From Paenibacillus silvae (lineage in GTDB: Bacteria > Bacillota > Bacilli > Paenibacillales > Paenibacillaceae): DNA of 64,000 nucleotides. The notes under the pieces are model-generated. The model did not search any database. It saw nothing but the letters and a program-made list of their open reading frames with translations, and was not told the origin of the DNA. The DNA is taken from contig NZ_BMFU01000009.1 of NCBI RefSeq assembly GCF_014639235.1, positions 124,001-188,000 of the forward strand, in the 5' to 3' direction. The position numbers and the translations under genes are program-made. Positions 61,539 to 64,000 of this stretch are shown in pieces. Every line of letters starts with the position of its first letter. The first letter of the stretch is position 1.

Positions 61539-61765
61539 TATTATCGTAAAATGATGGACCCAATCGGGATATTTGAAATAACAAGTGATGCTGAATACAG
61601 GTGAGCTATTGGATCGGAGCTGTATCCGAAGAGGATGAAATGCAGTTCATATTGGAATATTGGGCATCGGCTGGCTGGAGATGCGGGTAGATGAGTTTTG
61701 GCATGTGCAGATCGATCGGCATGTGACATGAACAGCAAGACAAGTGGAATGAGGGAGGAAGTAGT

Positions 61766-63703
61766 ATGCAAAAGCAAGGCAAGCTGCTCATCATCGGGTT
61801 TGGTCCGGGTGCGATGGAGCATATTACGAAGCGTGCACTGGATGCATTGCAGGAAAGCGAGATCATCATTGGATATAACACGTATGTTGATCTGATTCGG
61901 CCTTTGCTGAATGGACAAGCTATCGTGCGTACAGGCATGACGGAGGAGGTCAGCCGAGCGCAGGAGGCAGTCAAGCAGGCTGAGGCAGGTCATATCGTAG
62001 CGGTTATCTCCAGTGGAGATGCAGGGGTATACGGTATGGCCGGGCTGGTGTATGAAGTGCTGATCGAGCAGGGCTGGACACCGGATGCAGGGGTGGCTGT
62101 CGAGGTGATTCCCGGTGTATCTGCGATCCAGTCTTGTGCTTCCTTGCTTGGTGCGCCCGTCATGCATGATGCGTGTACGATCAGCCTTAGCGATCATCTG
62201 ACACCATGGGAGACGATTATTCGCCGGGTTGAAGCAGCCGCTGCGGCTGATTTTGTCATTGCTTTGTACAATCCTCGGAGTGGACGGCGTACACGCCAGA
62301 TTGTAGAGACACAGGAGATGCTGCTGCGTTATCGTGATCCGAAGACACCTGTTGGTCTGGTCAAAAGTGCATACCGCGAGCGTCAGGACGTGGTCATGAC
62401 CACGCTGGAGGATATGCTGAATCACGATATCGGCATGCTGACCACCGTGATTATCGGCAATTCCTCCACCATGATGTACGAAGGCATCATGGTCACCCCG
62501 CGCGGATATCAGCGGAAATATACGCTGAACTCCGCGGAACAGCCGCTCAGACCACATGAGCGGCTGCGCACCGAAGCCGAGCCATGGTCGCTCGGCGCTC
62601 GGGAAGCCCGCGCTGCCGCCTCCGGCGAGGCAGCGGGCGATGACGCGGCGCGCCCTGCGCAAGCCGCGCCACCGGCGGAGCCAGCCCTGCGCGGCGCCAG
62701 CGCCGGAGCGGGCACGGCTCCGCAAGGGCCGCCGCCCGCAGGCGCATGGGCGGCCGCCACGCCTGCGGCAAGCCCGGCGAGCGCTGCCGCTGGCACCGCC
62801 GTGCTTGCCGCAGAGCGGCCCGCGTCCGCGGCGGCGGAGGCCGCACCGCGCGCAGCCGCTGTGGCGCCACGCGCCGGCGCAGCGGAGCTCGCCGCCGAGG
62901 CGCTGACGCGGCTCGCGGCAGGCGGCGCGCTCGCGGGCGAAGCGGCAAGCCGCTGGCTGGACGCAGCTGCGTCGGGCCCGGCAGCCGCAGGCGCGCAAAG
63001 CGCCAGCGGCGCTGCGGCGGTTGGCACCGCAGCTCGGCCCGTGCCGGGGCGCAAGGCGCCGCTCTTTGAGATCGGCGTGTCGCCCGGCGTGGGCAACAAA
63101 AAATTCACCGCCGTCCAGATGGCCCTGCTGGCGCAGTGTGCAAGTGAGGACGGCGAGCTGGAGTATACACCAGAGCACCAGATTATTTTGCGGGTGCCGA
63201 CATTTGAGCCGGACACGCTCGTGGAGCAGCTGCGTGCCGCGAACTTTATCGTGGTGCCGATCGGTGATGTCATCAAGGTCAAGGCCTGTGACTTCTGCAA
63301 CCTGGAGAAGGACGATGCTGTACCGATGGCTAATCATCTGCAGGAAGTCATTGGCGGTTTATCCGCTCCCAAGGAAACCAGTGTAGCGCTGAACGGCTGC
63401 GGCATGGCTTGTTACGGGGCGGTGCTGGAGGACATCGGCATCGTCTACCGCAAAGGCGCGTACGATCTGTTCCTTGGCGGCAAAAAGTTCGGGCGCAACG
63501 CGCACCCGGCTCAGCCCGTAGCAGAAGGAATTCCCGGAGACGAGATTGGCGGCATCGTAGAACGTATTGTGGCGGAGTACAAAGAAAAGGGCCATCCGAA
63601 CGAGCGTTTCCACAAGTTTTTCAAACGGGTCGGTGTCATTCAGGGCTTCCGTCACGTCGATGCACCAGTCACAGTGGAAGTTAACCCGGTATGCGGTGAC
63701 TGA
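61766..63703 (+). CDS. Precorrin/cobalt-factor III C17-methyltransferase fused to nitrite/sulfite-reductase-like domain (CbiH60 type)
   Basis: Ring-contracting methyltransferase of cobalamin synthesis, 645 residues. Residues 1-255 are a CbiH/CobJ-type SAM methyltransferase (LLIIGFGPGAMEHITKRALDAL, VISSGDAGVYGMAG, VIPGVSAIQSCASLLGAPVMHDACTISLSD). Residues about 262-430 are an Ala/Pro/Gly/Arg-rich low-complexity linker of very high GC. Residues 431-645 form a nitrite/sulfite reductase-like domain with FTAVQMALLAQCA and a [4Fe-4S] Cys set, ACDFCNLE and NGCGMACYG. The fused enzyme is known from Bacillus megaterium as CbiH60, which as I recall carries an Fe-S centre; the long linker here is unusual. 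GGGAGG stands seven bases before the ATG. It is controlled by the upstream riboswitch. Confidence 0.9.
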   Translation: MQKQGKLLIIGFGPGAMEHITKRALDALQESEIIIGYNTYVDLIRPLLNGQAIVRTGMTEEVSRAQEAVKQAEAGHIVAVISSGDAGVYGMAGLVYEVLIEQGWTPDAGVAVEVIPGVSAIQSCASLLGAPVMHDACTISLSDHLTPWETIIRRVEAAAAADFVIALYNPRSGRRTRQIVETQEMLLRYRDPKTPVGLVKSAYRERQDVVMTTLEDMLNHDIGMLTTVIIGNSSTMMYEGIMVTPRGYQRKYTLNSAEQPLRPHERLRTEAEPWSLGAREARAAASGEAAGDDAARPAQAAPPAEPALRGASAGAGTAPQGPPPAGAWAAATPAASPASAAAGTAVLAAERPASAAAEAAPRAAAVAPRAGAAELAAEALTRLAAGGALAGEAASRWLDAAASGPAAAGAQSASGAAAVGTAARPVPGRKAPLFEIGVSPGVGNKKFTAVQMALLAQCASEDGELEYTPEHQIILRVPTFEPDTLVEQLRAANFIVVPIGDVIKVKACDFCNLEKDDAVPMANHLQEVIGGLSAPKETSVALNGCGMACYGAVLEDIGIVYRKGAYDLFLGGKKFGRNAHPAQPVAEGIPGDEIGGIVERIVAEYKEKGHPNERFHKFFKRVGVIQGFRHVDAPVTVEVNPVCGD

Positions 63704-64000
63704 TGTAGTAAATGATGTGATAACTAAGAGAACTAGGATACTGGATAGAAGATAGAAGGTAGAGAGATGTGAAGACAGAAAGACAGGAGATAGAAGAACA
63801 GGATGATATGAGATAGAGGACACCGTTGTTCGATCACTGTCTAGGAAAATAGAAGATAAAGGTCAATCAAGGGTTAGGGAGATAGGAAGCTGGAGGATAC
63901 GATCTCAATCACCGGCTAGGAAGATAAGGAAGTTGGATGATACTGTTCGATCACCGACGCAGCCGAGTTTTATTTAGACCGGAACGCGTCCCGAAGCGCT
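63704..64000. other. Non-coding tail with short purine-rich repeats
   Basis: No supportable gene is present. The first 120 bases repeat words such as ATAGAAGATAGAAGGTAGAGAG. From 63817 on, three diverged copies of a unit like GGATACTGTTCGATCACCG begin near 63817, 63892 and 63935, with CTAGGAAGATA between. The cbi gene cluster may continue beyond the window. Confidence 0.5.

Noticed and set aside
62509..63300. 263-codon minus-strand ORF rich in Ala and Pro
   Set aside because: Same cause: absence of stop codons in very GC-rich DNA opposite the linker.
61541..63337. 598-codon minus-strand ORF opposite the cbi fusion gene
   Set aside because: The GC-rich linker lacks stops in all frames. The ORF has Arg/Ala/Gly composition, runs antisense to a recognised enzyme and has no start signal.

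Overview
The window looks like a chromosomal segment of a Paenibacillus-type, endospore-forming Firmicute. Supporting signs are a gerA-type spore-germinant-receptor operon, Shine-Dalgarno starts of the AGGAGG type with several TTG and GTG start codons, PerR/Fur/BlaI/Fnr-style operators, a Ger(x)C lipoprotein, a PadR-DUF1700-DUF4097 operon, a bacterial NO synthase and a receptor-peptide quorum-sensing pair of the type known from Paenibacillus. Base composition is mid-GC, with two clear departures: an AT-rich ATPase gene near 12 kb and a very GC-rich linker near 62.6-63.06 kb. I saw no rRNA, tRNA, CRISPR array, intact IS transposase or prophage block.

Layout. 0-5 kb: end of an MMPL transporter, a nucleoside hydrolase, a chemoreceptor, then about 1 kb of non-coding degenerate repeats. 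4.4-6.5 kb: a Met/His-tailed DUF3105 membrane protein with two BlaI-type operators upstream, and a zinc-ribbon/Yip1-like protein. 6.6-11.1 kb: a Fur-controlled iron uptake operon efeO-efeB-efeU. 11.1-16.6 kb: a MITE-like element, an AAA/DUF4143 ATPase, a HAD phosphatase, Dps behind a PerR box, NO synthase and a Nudix hydrolase. 16.7-19.7 kb: an MFS exporter and an HTH-TPR receptor whose 3' end overlaps a previously unmarked 36-codon secreted-peptide gene. 19.9-23.7 kb: potABCD polyamine uptake. 23.8-33.4 kb: assorted single genes and short operons (phosphodiester glycosidase, lipoprotein, AraC regulator with a divergent quinone reductase, CDF transporter, SUKH protein, extradiol dioxygenase with an esterase, VOC protein, XRE-cupin regulator). 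33.5-41.3 kb: SDR, the PadR-DUF1700-DUF4097 operon, a Rieske oxidoreductase and a GH3 glycosidase followed by a chemoreceptor remnant. 41.5-44.2 kb: anaerobic ribonucleotide reductase nrdDG with Fnr-like and NrdR-like sites. 44.5-51.9 kb: a degenerate GAF-kinase-receiver protein, an aldo/keto reductase, a diguanylate cyclase, perR with an overlapping winged-helix regulator, and catalase. 52.1-55.4 kb: an autoregulated BlaI-M56 peptidase pair with DoxX, pirin and a small unknown. 55.5-59.8 kb: germination operon A-C-D-B. 59.9-63.7 kb: uroporphyrinogen-III synthase, then a cobalamin riboswitch, an attenuator and a CbiH-nitrite-reductase-like fusion.

How the parts work together. Three stress or metal regulons can be read from operators inside the window. 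A Fur box fronts efeOBU. A PerR-like palindrome (TTAGA-N5-TCTAA core) precedes dps, perR itself and the catalase gene. A 6-7-6 palindrome (ACACTA-N7-TAGTGT) lies on the blaI-like promoter and occurs twice upstream of the DUF3105 gene 47 kb away, which suggests a BlaI-type regulon in trans. Anaerobic dNTP synthesis has an Fnr-type site, and B12 synthesis has a cobalamin riboswitch. The most interesting system is the receptor-peptide pair at 18.17-19.64 kb, an AimR/Alo-like cell-cell communication module with its own promoter, a palindromic candidate operator and a terminator.
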